Shown here in pieces: positions 25,268 through 33,761 of a DNA stretch of 64,000 nucleotides. The stretch lies in assembly GCA_041161065.1 (NCBI GenBank), contig JBEAVE010000010.1:62001-126000 (forward strand). The letters run 5' to 3'. Origin of the DNA: DYRG01 sp041161065. GTDB taxonomy: Bacteria; Pseudomonadota; Gammaproteobacteria; Beggiatoales; Beggiatoaceae. Numbering within the stretch: position 1 is the stretch's first letter; every line of letters begins with the position of its first letter. The translations under genes were made by a program, and so were the position numbers. The notes beneath the pieces were generated by a model that saw only the letters and a program-made list of their open reading frames with translations, ran no database searches and was not told the origin of the DNA.

Positions 25268-26479
25268 ATGGATTTCAAATATAAAGCCATGAGTAAGGTA
25301 GGAAAAATTGTCAGCGGTAAATTAGCTGCCGATAATCCCGACGATTTAGAAATCCGTTTGCAACGCATGGAATTGGATTTGATTAGCTTTCGTGAACTTC
25401 GCCGCCGGCATTTCAATGTTCATTTCACTAATCGCATTTCTCGCCAAGATTTAATTACCTTTTGTTTTTACATGGATCAATTGCTGCGCGCGGGTGTTCC
25501 TCTATTACAAGGCTTGCAAGATTTGAGAGATACGCTTTCTGATTCTAAGTTCAGAGATATTTTAAGTTCTTTATATGAAGATGTTCAAGCTGGGAAAAGT
25601 TTATCACAGGCTTTATTGCGTTTCCCACGCATATTTGACACCGTATTTGTCAGCTTAGTGCAAGTTGGAGAAGAAAGTGGCGAATTAAGCGAGGTTTTTC
25701 GACATTTGACAGATTCTCTAAAATGGCAAGATGAACTAATTGCACAAACTAAGAAACTGTTATTATATCCTGCTTTCACTGCATTTGTAATTTTAGGTAT
25801 GGTTGGTTTTATGATGATTTGGTTAGTGCCGCAATTAGTTTCTTTTATGCAAAATATGGTTGGAAAATTACCGCCTCAAACCCAATTTTTAGTAGATGTT
25901 TCAAATTTCTTAGTGAACTATTGGTATCTTGTTTTAATGACCCCTGTTGTTATCACGATGGGTTTTATTTTTGCTATGAAAATGAGTTTTCATGTTCGTT
26001 TGGCGGTTGATGATTTCAAATTGAGAATTTGGATAATTGGACCTATTTTCAAAAAAATCATTTTAGCGCGTTTTGCAGGTTTCTTTGCTCTTATGTATGC
26101 AGCCGGTATTACGGTATTAGAAAGTTTAACAATTATTGCCAGAACTTCTAATAATTTAGCCATCGAGGAAGCAATTAAAACAGTTCATGCAAATATCGCC
26201 GACGGAATCAGTATTAGTCAGGCTTTTAATCAGAGCAAATTGTTTCCACCTTTGGTTGTTAGAATGTTACAAATTGGGGAGGTTACAGGCGCATTAGATG
26301 ATGCTTTGAAAAACGTGAGCTATTTCTATGATCGTGAAGTGAGAGAATCGATTGGAAAAATTCAAGCAATGATTGAACCAATGCTTATTTTATTTTTAGG
26401 TATTATTATGGCGTGGTTGATTTTATCTGTGCTTGGACCTATTTACGATATTATTACAACCTCAAATATGCTAGGTTGA
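25268..26479 (+). CDS. GspF/PilC/MshG-family inner-membrane platform protein
   Basis: A 403-residue polytopic protein with two GspF domains. The first (about 70-190) contains DLITFCFYMDQLLRAGVPLLQGL and VGEESGELSEVF; the second (about 270-395) contains ILARFAGFFALMYAAGITVLESL and IGEVTGALDDAL. Three TM segments sit at about 168-190, 218-240 and 375-397. This family forms the rotating core of type IV pilus, type II secretion and MSHA-like machines. GAGGAAAA precedes the start, and the next gene begins 1 nt after the stop. The partner ATPase (GspE/PilB/MshE) is not in the window. Confidence 0.93.
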   Translation: MDFKYKAMSKVGKIVSGKLAADNPDDLEIRLQRMELDLISFRELRRRHFNVHFTNRISRQDLITFCFYMDQLLRAGVPLLQGLQDLRDTLSDSKFRDILSSLYEDVQAGKSLSQALLRFPRIFDTVFVSLVQVGEESGELSEVFRHLTDSLKWQDELIAQTKKLLLYPAFTAFVILGMVGFMMIWLVPQLVSFMQNMVGKLPPQTQFLVDVSNFLVNYWYLVLMTPVVITMGFIFAMKMSFHVRLAVDDFKLRIWIIGPIFKKIILARFAGFFALMYAAGITVLESLTIIARTSNNLAIEEAIKTVHANIADGISISQAFNQSKLFPPLVVRMLQIGEVTGALDDALKNVSYFYDREVRESIGKIQAMIEPMLILFLGIIMAWLILSVLGPIYDIITTSNMLG

Positions 26480-26480
26480 T

Positions 26481-28094
26481 ATGAAAACCCACCCGCTAAT
26501 TTATTTCTCCGACACCCAATTAATTATTTATCAAATTGTCGATAAATCCGTTTTAGAAGTTCAACGTTTTTCGACAGATGAACAAGGTCAAGTTGCATTT
26601 GAAAAATGGTTGCCGATAAGTTCATTGCAAGCGTGGTATCAACCGATTTCAATTGTAGTGGATTCACGACAGGAAGAGTATTTCTGGGAGCGCGTGCCGC
26701 ACGTTTCAATTCATGATAGAAAAGAATTATTACAATTGCGTTGTCGGCGATGCTTTCCAAACACCCCTTATAGTTTTGCTTATATTCAAGGAAAATCTCC
26801 CCAACTTGAAACCACTCGCCTAGAAGATCAAGCCTTGTGCATTGGTTTGCCCCAACCTGATAGTTTGCAATTATTTGTAACTATTTTATTAAAAAATAAA
26901 ATCGCAATTCGAGGAATATATTCTTTGCCATTGTTAGTAGAAAGTATTACTTCTTATTTGCCAACGGCGCGTTATACGCTATTAATTACACATACCGAAC
27001 CCTTAAATCAACACCAACCTTTTGCACTAAAACAAATCTTTTTAATTCAAAACCAATTAATATTAAGTCGTTGGATTAGTTTTCCTCAACAAGAGGTTTC
27101 TTTTTCTACATTTTTAATGGAGGAAATTCATAAAACTCGTCAATATTTGTTGGGTATCAATGTTTTATCACACGAACACTCGCTTAATGTTTTAATTTTT
27201 AGTGAACAGACCTATCTTAATGAAATAGAAAATATAAAGAAAAATATTTCTACAGGTATTACAATACAGTCTTTTAATGCTGCAAAATGGATAGTTCAAC
27301 AGGGTATTAGAAAATCGCCCCCGATCATTTATTTTTATAGTTTAATTTTTCAACAATTAGTTAAAAAATCTCCTTCAAATCATTATGCGAAACCATTTGA
27401 ATTACGCTATTTCAAATATTTCAAATTACGCCAAATGTTACAGCTTTCAACAGCTGTTATATTAATCATGAGTAGTTTATTTGCAGGCTATATTATGTTG
27501 AAATCTTATGAAACCGAACAACAAACCCAACAATTAGAGGAAAAACTTGCAAATATGAATACTCTTTATCAACAAACAAAAGCCTTGCAACCAGTTGATA
27601 TTGATGTTTTAGCACTTAAAGATACTGTCGATGGAACAAATTGGTTAAGTCGCCGCCAACGTTTTCCTATACAATCTTTTAGTATAATTAGCGAATATTT
27701 GGTCGATTTTCCTCAATTATCTTTAGAGAAACTCTCTTGGTCTTATAAAGAAGAAGTTTCTCAATCTATTGGAGGAGAAAACTCGAATAGTAAAATTCAA
27801 CAATTATTACAAGCAAAAAGAAAAGAAGCAGGATTAGATGAGAGCAAATTTTTGGATATTGTTATGCTTGAAGGTAAGATTTTACCATTTAATGGAAATG
27901 CAGAACAGGCATTAGAAACTATCCGTAATTTTGAACAACATCTCAAAAAAAATAAGCATATTAAAGATATTAAAGAATTGGTTTTGCCTCTAAATTTATC
28001 CCCGACCAATACAGTTAAAGGAAATTTAACCCATTCAAATACGCAAACGAAAGAAGCACCATTTTCTTTAGAAATAACCTTAAACATACCATGA
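26481..28094 (+). CDS. GspL/MshI-like (PilM-PilN-type) alignment protein
   Basis: A 537-residue bitopic protein. Residues about 1-315 are cytosolic and could be a diverged actin-like PilM/GspL domain; no nucleotide motifs are evident. One TM segment (LQLSTAVILIMSSLFAGYIML, about 323-343) leads into a coiled coil (TEQQTQQLEEKLANMNTLY) and a PilN-like periplasmic domain ending LEITLNIP. This topology and its place right after a GspF gene and before O/M- and P/C-like genes suggest the alignment component linking cytosolic and periplasmic parts. Sequence likeness alone is weak. It overlaps the next gene by ATGA. The base composition is markedly AT-rich compared with proB. Confidence 0.65.
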   Translation: MKTHPLIYFSDTQLIIYQIVDKSVLEVQRFSTDEQGQVAFEKWLPISSLQAWYQPISIVVDSRQEEYFWERVPHVSIHDRKELLQLRCRRCFPNTPYSFAYIQGKSPQLETTRLEDQALCIGLPQPDSLQLFVTILLKNKIAIRGIYSLPLLVESITSYLPTARYTLLITHTEPLNQHQPFALKQIFLIQNQLILSRWISFPQQEVSFSTFLMEEIHKTRQYLLGINVLSHEHSLNVLIFSEQTYLNEIENIKKNISTGITIQSFNAAKWIVQQGIRKSPPIIYFYSLIFQQLVKKSPSNHYAKPFELRYFKYFKLRQMLQLSTAVILIMSSLFAGYIMLKSYETEQQTQQLEEKLANMNTLYQQTKALQPVDIDVLALKDTVDGTNWLSRRQRFPIQSFSIISEYLVDFPQLSLEKLSWSYKEEVSQSIGGENSNSKIQQLLQAKRKEAGLDESKFLDIVMLEGKILPFNGNAEQALETIRNFEQHLKKNKHIKDIKELVLPLNLSPTNTVKGNLTHSNTQTKEAPFSLEITLNIP

Positions 28095-28747
28095 AGCACA
28101 AAGAAACCTTAAAGAAAAATAGTATTGAATGGCAACCGTTAAAGATGCCGATATTTTTATTTCTAGTTGGGCTAATGATGGCGGTTTCAATGGTGTTTGC
28201 CAGCCGTGAACAGGATATTCAATCTCAACACGCTTTTAAGCGCACAGAAATGCAATTAAATGATTTACAAAAACGTAATGAAGAAAGCCAAAAGAATTTA
28301 GCCATTGTTAAAACCGCTTATCCTAAATATGAACAGTTGAAAAAATTTAATTTCTTTGACCATGAAAAAATGTCCTTAAATTGGGTTTCTTGGTTGAAAA
28401 CATTGCAAGAAGAAATTAAAATATCTGAGCTGACTTATGAATTTGGAACACAGCAGCCTTTGGTGTTACCCATTTTTGATAAGAAAACAAATAATGGTGT
28501 GGATTTTTTTATCTCAGAAATAAAACTAACGCTCCAAATATTACATTCAGAAGATTTATTTCATTTGATTCAGGGCTTGAAAAAATATAATACACTCCCT
28601 TTATTTAGTTTGAAAAGTTGTGAAATTAAACGTAAATATCCTGCTAGTTTTGCTTGGCAACAACATCTTGGAAAACCACTTTTAGAAACAGTTTGTACGT
28701 TGCAATGGTATAGTGCTAAATTGAAACCTTTGGAGAATAACAAATGA
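28091..28747 (+). CDS. PilO/GspM-like bitopic protein
   Basis: A 218-residue protein with one N-terminal TM segment (MPIFLFLVGLMMAVSMVFA), a heptad-like coiled coil (TEMQLNDLQKRNEESQKNL), and a periplasmic alpha/beta domain of about 120 residues. This is the layout of PilO, GspM and MshJ proteins, which pair with PilN or GspL. The assignment rests on topology and position: ATGA overlaps join it to the genes on both sides, implying coupled translation. No catalytic motif is expected or seen. Confidence 0.6.
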   Translation: MKHKETLKKNSIEWQPLKMPIFLFLVGLMMAVSMVFASREQDIQSQHAFKRTEMQLNDLQKRNEESQKNLAIVKTAYPKYEQLKKFNFFDHEKMSLNWVSWLKTLQEEIKISELTYEFGTQQPLVLPIFDKKTNNGVDFFISEIKLTLQILHSEDLFHLIQGLKKYNTLPLFSLKSCEIKRKYPASFAWQQHLGKPLLETVCTLQWYSAKLKPLENNK

Positions 28748-29199
28748 AATGGTTTTTTATAATGATTTTGTTTTATTCTTCGTTAAGTTTTTCTGAGGAA
28801 TTAAAAATTGGAAGATTGTTTTTTTCACCTAAAGAACGTGCAGAATTAAATCGCTTACGGATACAAGCAGAACAGGCTAAATATACCCAAACCAAAGAAA
28901 CCGATTTACCTATTCCTAGTTTCTTAAATTTAAGGGGTTTTGTTACAAATAATAAAGGTAAGAATGTGGTTTGGTTTGACAATAAGCAACCTATAGAAGA
29001 ACTAAACATTCCTGGATTGCGTTTAGATATTCAAAATGTAAATGTACAGGGACTCCCAATACAAATCATTAATGGGGATAAACAACTCAAACTCAAACCC
29101 GGGCAACATTTAGATACAACTAATGGTAAAATTATCGAGAATTATTATGAACCACCACCGCAACCAGATGATTTTGAACAAAAAAAACCAACACCATAA
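28744..29199 (+). CDS. PilP/GspC/MshK-like periplasmic protein
   Basis: A 151-residue secreted protein with signal peptide MKWFFIMILFYSSLSFSEE. The mature start KIGRLFFSPKERAELNRLR resembles periplasmic components of T2SS/MSHA-like systems. A small beta-domain follows (LNLRGFVTNNKGKNVVWFDNK, then GDKQLKLKPGQHLD). The G-x-V-x-x-x-x-G-x-x-V-x-x-(D/N)-x pattern is that of PilP/GspC HR-type domains that bind the secretin. There is no lipobox, unlike PilP of Pseudomonas. It is linked to the upstream gene by an ATGA overlap. Confidence 0.6.
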   Translation: MKWFFIMILFYSSLSFSEELKIGRLFFSPKERAELNRLRIQAEQAKYTQTKETDLPIPSFLNLRGFVTNNKGKNVVWFDNKQPIEELNIPGLRLDIQNVNVQGLPIQIINGDKQLKLKPGQHLDTTNGKIIENYYEPPPQPDDFEQKKPTP

Positions 29200-30556
29200 A
29201 CAACAAGGCACGGTTTTAATTGTGCTCTTTTTAACCATGTTAATGATTGTTTCTGGTGTTTTAATATCACGTTTGAATCAATCAAAAGATAGCGTATTAC
29301 AAAATCAAATCAAAGCACAACAACATAATGCAAAAGTACTCGCCGAAGCAAAAGCGGCTTTAATGGGTTTTGCAATAAGTTACGCAGAAACCCATGTAGG
29401 ACAGCCCGTGGGCTATTTAGTATGCCCAGATAGAGATGGTGATGGGAGTGCAGAAACTTGTGGAGAAAAAAGTAAGAGTTTTATAGGCTGTTTTCCCTAT
29501 AGAACATTGGGAATGCAAAGATTAACCGATTATTTTGGAAATGAGTTATGGTATGTGGTTTCTGGCACTTATAAGGATAATCCCAAACAAGGTTTAACCA
29601 GTGATACAAACGGATTATTTCAAATTCAAGATCAATATAACAATATGCTAGTAGGAAATAGTGAAGATAATCGAGCAATTGCAATTGTTTTTGCGCCCAA
29701 TAGAGCAATCAATGGACAAACAAGAGGAAATCTTGATTGTTCAAAACCAGAAAATTATTTAGATACCCTTAATGGTATTAATAATGCGAAAGGAACAAAA
29801 TCAAATGCAATAGCGGGAGGAATTGGTAGTGAAAATTTACCCACAATATTGCCGTCAGTTTTTGTTAATGCATCGATTTCAACTACGTTCAATGATCAAA
29901 TGATTTGGATTACACCAGAAGATTATGCGCCCATTTATGAAAAAATGAATCAATGGGTTGCAAAAAGAGTGCAATATTGCTTAAAACAATACGCTAATAC
30001 AAATCAAAATAAATATCCTTGGGCAGCAAAACTGGGATTAGATGGTTCTAATTTGAATTATAAAGATACTACAGATGAACTATTTGGACGAATTTCTCTG
30101 GATTTATCAAATACAAAGATAAGTGATTCTACAATGAATAATTTTTGGGGCGATGATGTGCAAGATAACTGTGATTTTCATGATGATGGTACTGTAATAA
30201 GATGTAAATGTTTTGATGATACTCGTACTAATTTTGCTGATGGTTATTGGTGGGGTTGGTGGAATGAGTGGAAAGAACTAGTTTTTATTGCTGTAAATGG
30301 AAACGATGCACCAATCGCAGATTCTAGTAAAACTATTGAATTAGATAACACAGGAGCAAAAGCTGTTATTTTTATTGCAAATAGGAAAACAAATAAATCA
30401 TTAAATCCAGATATTTTGCAAACAAGGGTTTTAAATACAGAGAGAATCGATATTTCAAACTATTTAGAAGGTAAAAATAGTGTTCCTACAAATAGAGATT
30501 TTGTAACAAATAGTAACAATATACCTTTTAATGATTTTGTTTTGAAAATAGAGTAA
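29147..30556 (+). CDS. Pilin-like/PilX-type protein with a cysteine-bearing ectodomain
   Basis: A 469-residue protein. ATG 29147 is preferred because GAGA lies 6 nt upstream; 29123 and 29168 are in-frame alternatives. A short basic leader ends KQQG, followed by a hydrophobic helix (TVLIVLFLTMLMIVSGVLIS) like PilX-class minor pilins that lack Glu5. The ectodomain has CPDRDGDG...C...C-PYRTLG, an FGNELWYVVSG stretch, RAIAIVFAPN and FNDQMIWIT, all repeated in order in the next gene's product. A C-terminal extension with more Cys (about residues 290-450) is unique to it. It overlaps the upstream gene by 53 nt. It is probably exported and assembled in a pilus-like tip or pseudopilus. Confidence 0.65.
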   Translation: MNHHRNQMILNKKNQHHKQQGTVLIVLFLTMLMIVSGVLISRLNQSKDSVLQNQIKAQQHNAKVLAEAKAALMGFAISYAETHVGQPVGYLVCPDRDGDGSAETCGEKSKSFIGCFPYRTLGMQRLTDYFGNELWYVVSGTYKDNPKQGLTSDTNGLFQIQDQYNNMLVGNSEDNRAIAIVFAPNRAINGQTRGNLDCSKPENYLDTLNGINNAKGTKSNAIAGGIGSENLPTILPSVFVNASISTTFNDQMIWITPEDYAPIYEKMNQWVAKRVQYCLKQYANTNQNKYPWAAKLGLDGSNLNYKDTTDELFGRISLDLSNTKISDSTMNNFWGDDVQDNCDFHDDGTVIRCKCFDDTRTNFADGYWWGWWNEWKELVFIAVNGNDAPIADSSKTIELDNTGAKAVIFIANRKTNKSLNPDILQTRVLNTERIDISNYLEGKNSVPTNRDFVTNSNNIPFNDFVLKIE

Positions 30557-30562
30557 TCTTTT

Positions 30563-31222
30563 ATGTTAAAAATGCGTGGATTTAGTTTATTAGAAGTGGC
30601 GATTGTGTTGTTTATTATGGCTCTGTTGTTGGGTTCGACATTGGGCACACTTACTGAATATAGGGAAGTGCAAAATATTAGAGAAACAAAGAAAACATTA
30701 GAAGAAATTAAAAATGCCTTATTGGGATATGTATTAGTGAGAGGTTTTTTTCCTTGCCCCGATACTAGTAATGATGGTATTGAAAGTACAGGTTGTTCTG
30801 CTGGAACAGAAGGTTATTTGCCTTACGCGAGTTTGGGAGGCATTGGAGAAAAAGATAGCTGGGGAAATCATTTTCGTTATCGTGTTGATACCAAATATGC
30901 AACGACAATATCTACAAATAATCATATAACAAATGATAAATTAACCGTGTGTAGTTTAGCGGGAACAGATGGAACACGTTTAGATGCTATTGATGAAAAT
31001 AATCAATCACGCATTGTTGCCATTGTTTTTTCTTATGGAAAGAATGGTGTGCCCGATGCTAAAAATGCTCATAATGGGAGTGCTAACTGTAAGAATTCTA
31101 CTTCTCCGCTTGGTGCAGAATATACGCAAGATGTGATCATGGCAAATTTTGATGATATTTTGATTTGGATTTCAAAATACACCGTTATTCATGAGTTAGC
31201 GAATGCAGGAAAATGGAAATGA
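30563..31222 (+). CDS. Type IV pilin-like protein with N-terminal methylation motif
   Basis: A 219-residue prepilin. A short leader MLKMRG is followed by FSLLEVAIVLFIMALLLGS, a class III prepilin cleavage site with Glu at position 5 of the mature protein. The ectodomain shows FFPCPDTSNDG...C...LPYASLG, DSWGNHFRYRV, RIVAIVFSYG and FDDILIWIS. Its order and motifs match the upstream pilin-like protein, so the two are related. It lies 6 nt after that gene and is last in the operon. No prepilin peptidase gene is in the window. Confidence 0.8.
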   Translation: MLKMRGFSLLEVAIVLFIMALLLGSTLGTLTEYREVQNIRETKKTLEEIKNALLGYVLVRGFFPCPDTSNDGIESTGCSAGTEGYLPYASLGGIGEKDSWGNHFRYRVDTKYATTISTNNHITNDKLTVCSLAGTDGTRLDAIDENNQSRIVAIVFSYGKNGVPDAKNAHNGSANCKNSTSPLGAEYTQDVIMANFDDILIWISKYTVIHELANAGKWK

Positions 31223-31239
31223 TCGAATTGTTTTAATGA

Positions 31240-31311
31240 AATGGGGTTTTAAATGTTACATTAGAAGAAGTATGGACACTTTTTAAAGAAACTGATTGTA
31301 AATTTCGGTAG
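31240..31311 (+). pseudogene. Remnant resembling the coiled-coil repeat start of DUF3782-type proteins
   Basis: An open stretch encodes NGVLNVTLEEVWTLFKETD then CKFR and a stop (TAG 31309-31311), with a stop just upstream and no usable start. LEEVWxLFKETDxKF is the hallmark opening of large repetitive ETDRKFQETD-type coiled-coil proteins common in cyanobacteria and large sulfur bacteria. Here only about 23 codons survive. The likeness is from memory and not searched. Confidence 0.35.
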
Positions 31312-31329
31312 TGATTACATTTAGTTACA

Positions 31330-31353
31330 GTTCCCACGCTCAAACGCAGGAAC
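31330..31353. repeat. Hairpin of a REP-like family (copy 1, imperfect)
   Basis: GTTCC...GGAAC arms bound CACGC/ACGCA cores in the spacer between the convergent pilin and permease genes. The GTTCCCACGC opening is shared with the hairpin at 50243-50266. It is likely a 3' hairpin or transcription stop for one or both genes. Confidence 0.5.
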
Positions 31354-31367
31354 AGTAAAAATAATAC

Positions 31368-32777
31368 TTAAACAGAGGCTTTGTTTAATTCGCTATTTCC
31401 TCTCGAATAAACAAAATAAACAATTAAACCTAATACTAACCAAATCCCAAATCTTAACCATGTTGTTAAGGGTAATTGGAACATCAAATACAAACAAAAA
31501 GCAATTCCTAGAAATGGTGAAATCGGGCTAAAAGGTAGTTTAAAAGGACGAGGAATATCAGGGTGCGTTTCTCTCAATACAATCACCCCTGCACAAACCA
31601 ACACAAATGCCGCTAATGTTCCAATATTCACTAATTCTGCGACTTCGTTAATCGGCGTAAAACCCGCAACCAATGCCATGAAAACACCGCTAATTAAAAT
31701 CACTGGAATTGGCGTTTGAGTTTTGGAATTTACTTTAGAAAAAATCGGTGGCAACAAACCATCGCGAGCCATCGCTAGAAATATCCGCGTCAAACCATAA
31801 TATAAAACCAACATGACCGTTGTTAAACCCGCAATTGCTCCCGCCGCAATTAAGCCCGCCGCAAACTTATGACCCACACTTAATAACGCCGATGCAACCG
31901 GTGAAGGCACGTTGAGTTCTTTATAAGGCACTAATCCCGTTAATAAGCCAGAAACCAAAATATAAATGATCGTACAAATCACTAACGATGCTAAAATTCC
32001 AATCGGTAAATCGCGCTGAGGATTAATGGCTTCGTCGGCGGCAGTTGAAACCGCGTCAAATCCAATATATGCAAAGAAAATTAATGCACCACCCGCCATC
32101 ACGCCTTCCCAACCAAACGGCATAAAAGGTGTCCAATTTGAAGGCGTTACATTAAATGCCGCGACCGCAATAAAGACAATAATTGCCGTTAATTTAACGA
32201 AAACCATTGCATGGTTGAAACGCGCGCTCGTGTGAACACCTACCGCTAATAAAACCGATAAAATTGTAATGATTAGAAAGGCAGGTAAATTCATGATTGC
32301 ACCTTCAATCATTAGCCTCTTAGCATCTAGTGTTCCGGGTGCGTGTAATAAAATCTTAGGTAATTCTAACCCGATGGCAGTTAAAGCATTTCCGACATAA
32401 CCCGACCAACCAATCGCAACGGTGGGAGTGGCTAAACCGTATTCCAAAATCAAATCCCAACCAATAATCCACGCGACGATTTCGCCCAAACCCGCATAAG
32501 CATAACCGTAAGCACTTCCACAACCGCCAACGGTCGAGGCTAATTCTGCGTAAGCTAACGCCGAGAAAGCACACGCAAATCCCGCCACGACAAATGATAG
32601 CGCAATCGCCGGACCCGCTTTGGTAGCCGCCGCCACGCCCGTTAAAACGAAAATCCCCGCGCCGATAATTGCGCCGATGCCTAATAACGTCAAATCCGTT
32701 GCGGTTAAACACCGTTTCAACCCCGTATCGACCAAATGATGGTCGGCATTAATTGCCTTTGTGCGCATCAATGACAT
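31368..32777 (-). CDS. APC-superfamily amino-acid permease (YfnA/CAT type)
   Basis: A 469-residue protein with 12 or more TM segments. The opening LKRCLTATDLTLLGIGAIIGAGIFVLTG is the APC family signature of the cationic-amino-acid/YfnA group. Further group motifs are FAYIGFDAVSTAADEAINPQRDLPIGI and the GLTRIFLAMARDGLLPP loop. Residues 1-23 may begin at the second Met (32768). The substrate is probably an amino acid, but cationic specificity is not proven. It stands alone, with convergent pilin genes on one side and divergent mlaF on the other. Confidence 0.93.
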   Translation of the reverse strand: MSLMRTKAINADHHLVDTGLKRCLTATDLTLLGIGAIIGAGIFVLTGVAAATKAGPAIALSFVVAGFACAFSALAYAELASTVGGCGSAYGYAYAGLGEIVAWIIGWDLILEYGLATPTVAIGWSGYVGNALTAIGLELPKILLHAPGTLDAKRLMIEGAIMNLPAFLIITILSVLLAVGVHTSARFNHAMVFVKLTAIIVFIAVAAFNVTPSNWTPFMPFGWEGVMAGGALIFFAYIGFDAVSTAADEAINPQRDLPIGILASLVICTIIYILVSGLLTGLVPYKELNVPSPVASALLSVGHKFAAGLIAAGAIAGLTTVMLVLYYGLTRIFLAMARDGLLPPIFSKVNSKTQTPIPVILISGVFMALVAGFTPINEVAELVNIGTLAAFVLVCAGVIVLRETHPDIPRPFKLPFSPISPFLGIAFCLYLMFQLPLTTWLRFGIWLVLGLIVYFVYSRGNSELNKASV

Positions 32778-32941
32778 CTCAAAATCACTCCTTAATGGCT
32801 AAAAAATTGAATTATACCCGTTTTTTATCCGATTTTTCCCCGAAAAACCGCTCCAGTTTCGCCAAACGAACGCCTTTTTGCCGCTTGACCTTCATGGGGA
32901 TTGTGTTTGACAATGGGCTTTTTATTGGATTGTGAATGTGA

Positions 32942-33742
32942 ATGAACGTGGAAACATTGGTAAAAATCAGAGGGTTACGGTTCGCGCGGGGGACGCGGTG
33001 GATTTTTGATGATGTCAATATCGACATTCCTCGCGGCAAAATCACCGCCATCATGGGTCCCAGCGGAACAGGCAAAACCACTTTGTTGCGCTTAATAGGT
33101 GGACAATTACGCCCGATTTCTGGATCAATTGAAGTCGATGGACAACCCGTTGAAAAACTTTCACTTTCTGCGTTATATCAATTACGAAAAAAAATGAGCT
33201 TGTTATTTCAAACGGGTGCGTTATTAACCGATTTGAATGTTTTTGACAATGTGGCGTTTCCATTGCGTGAACATACGGATTTATCTGATATTTTGATTCG
33301 TCATCTGGTGTTAATGAAATTACAAATGGTGGGTTTGCGCGGGGCGGCGAAGTTGAGGGCATCGCAATTGTCGGGCGGCATGGCGCGGCGAGTGGCGTTG
33401 GCGCGGGCGATTGCGCTCGACCCGATGTTTATCATGTACGACGAGCCTTTTACGGGGCAAGACCCGATTTCAATGGGGGTTTTGGTGCGCCTAATTCGGA
33501 GTTTGAATGATGCGTTAGGTTTAACTAGCGTCATTGTTTCTCACGATGTGCATGAAACTTGCTCGATTGCAGATTATATCTATGTGATTTCAAACGGAAA
33601 AATCATCGGTCACGGCACACCCGATCAATTACAAAATTCTCAATCCGAATGGGTGAAACAATTCATGAATTTCGAAGCTGACGGACCCGTTCCTTTTCAT
33701 TATCCCGCCGCCCCCTATTTAGACGATTTAATGGGAGCTTAA
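32942..33742 (+). CDS. mlaF: MlaF-like ABC transporter ATPase
   Basis: A 266-residue ATPase. Walker A is GPSGTGKT at 39-46 (ITAIMGPSGTGKTTLLRLIGG), the signature is LSGGMARRVALARAIA, Walker B with the catalytic Glu is MFIMYDEPFTGQDP, and the switch His is in VIVSHDVHET. SGGMARR and EPFTGQDPISMGVL are typical of MlaF, which powers phospholipid transport for outer-membrane asymmetry. The C-terminal extension (FMNFEADGPVPFHYPA) is also MlaF-like. Normally mlaE, D, C and B follow; here a minus-strand ubiU starts 19 nt after the stop, so the gene is an orphan. Confidence 0.9.
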   Translation: MNVETLVKIRGLRFARGTRWIFDDVNIDIPRGKITAIMGPSGTGKTTLLRLIGGQLRPISGSIEVDGQPVEKLSLSALYQLRKKMSLLFQTGALLTDLNVFDNVAFPLREHTDLSDILIRHLVLMKLQMVGLRGAAKLRASQLSGGMARRVALARAIALDPMFIMYDEPFTGQDPISMGVLVRLIRSLNDALGLTSVIVSHDVHETCSIADYIYVISNGKIIGHGTPDQLQNSQSEWVKQFMNFEADGPVPFHYPAAPYLDDLMGA

Positions 33743-33761
33743 CCTAAGTAACCCGTTGTTT

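Noticed and set aside
32907..32935. mlaF promoter starting with TTGACA
   Set aside because: The -10 position (TTGTGA) is a poor match.
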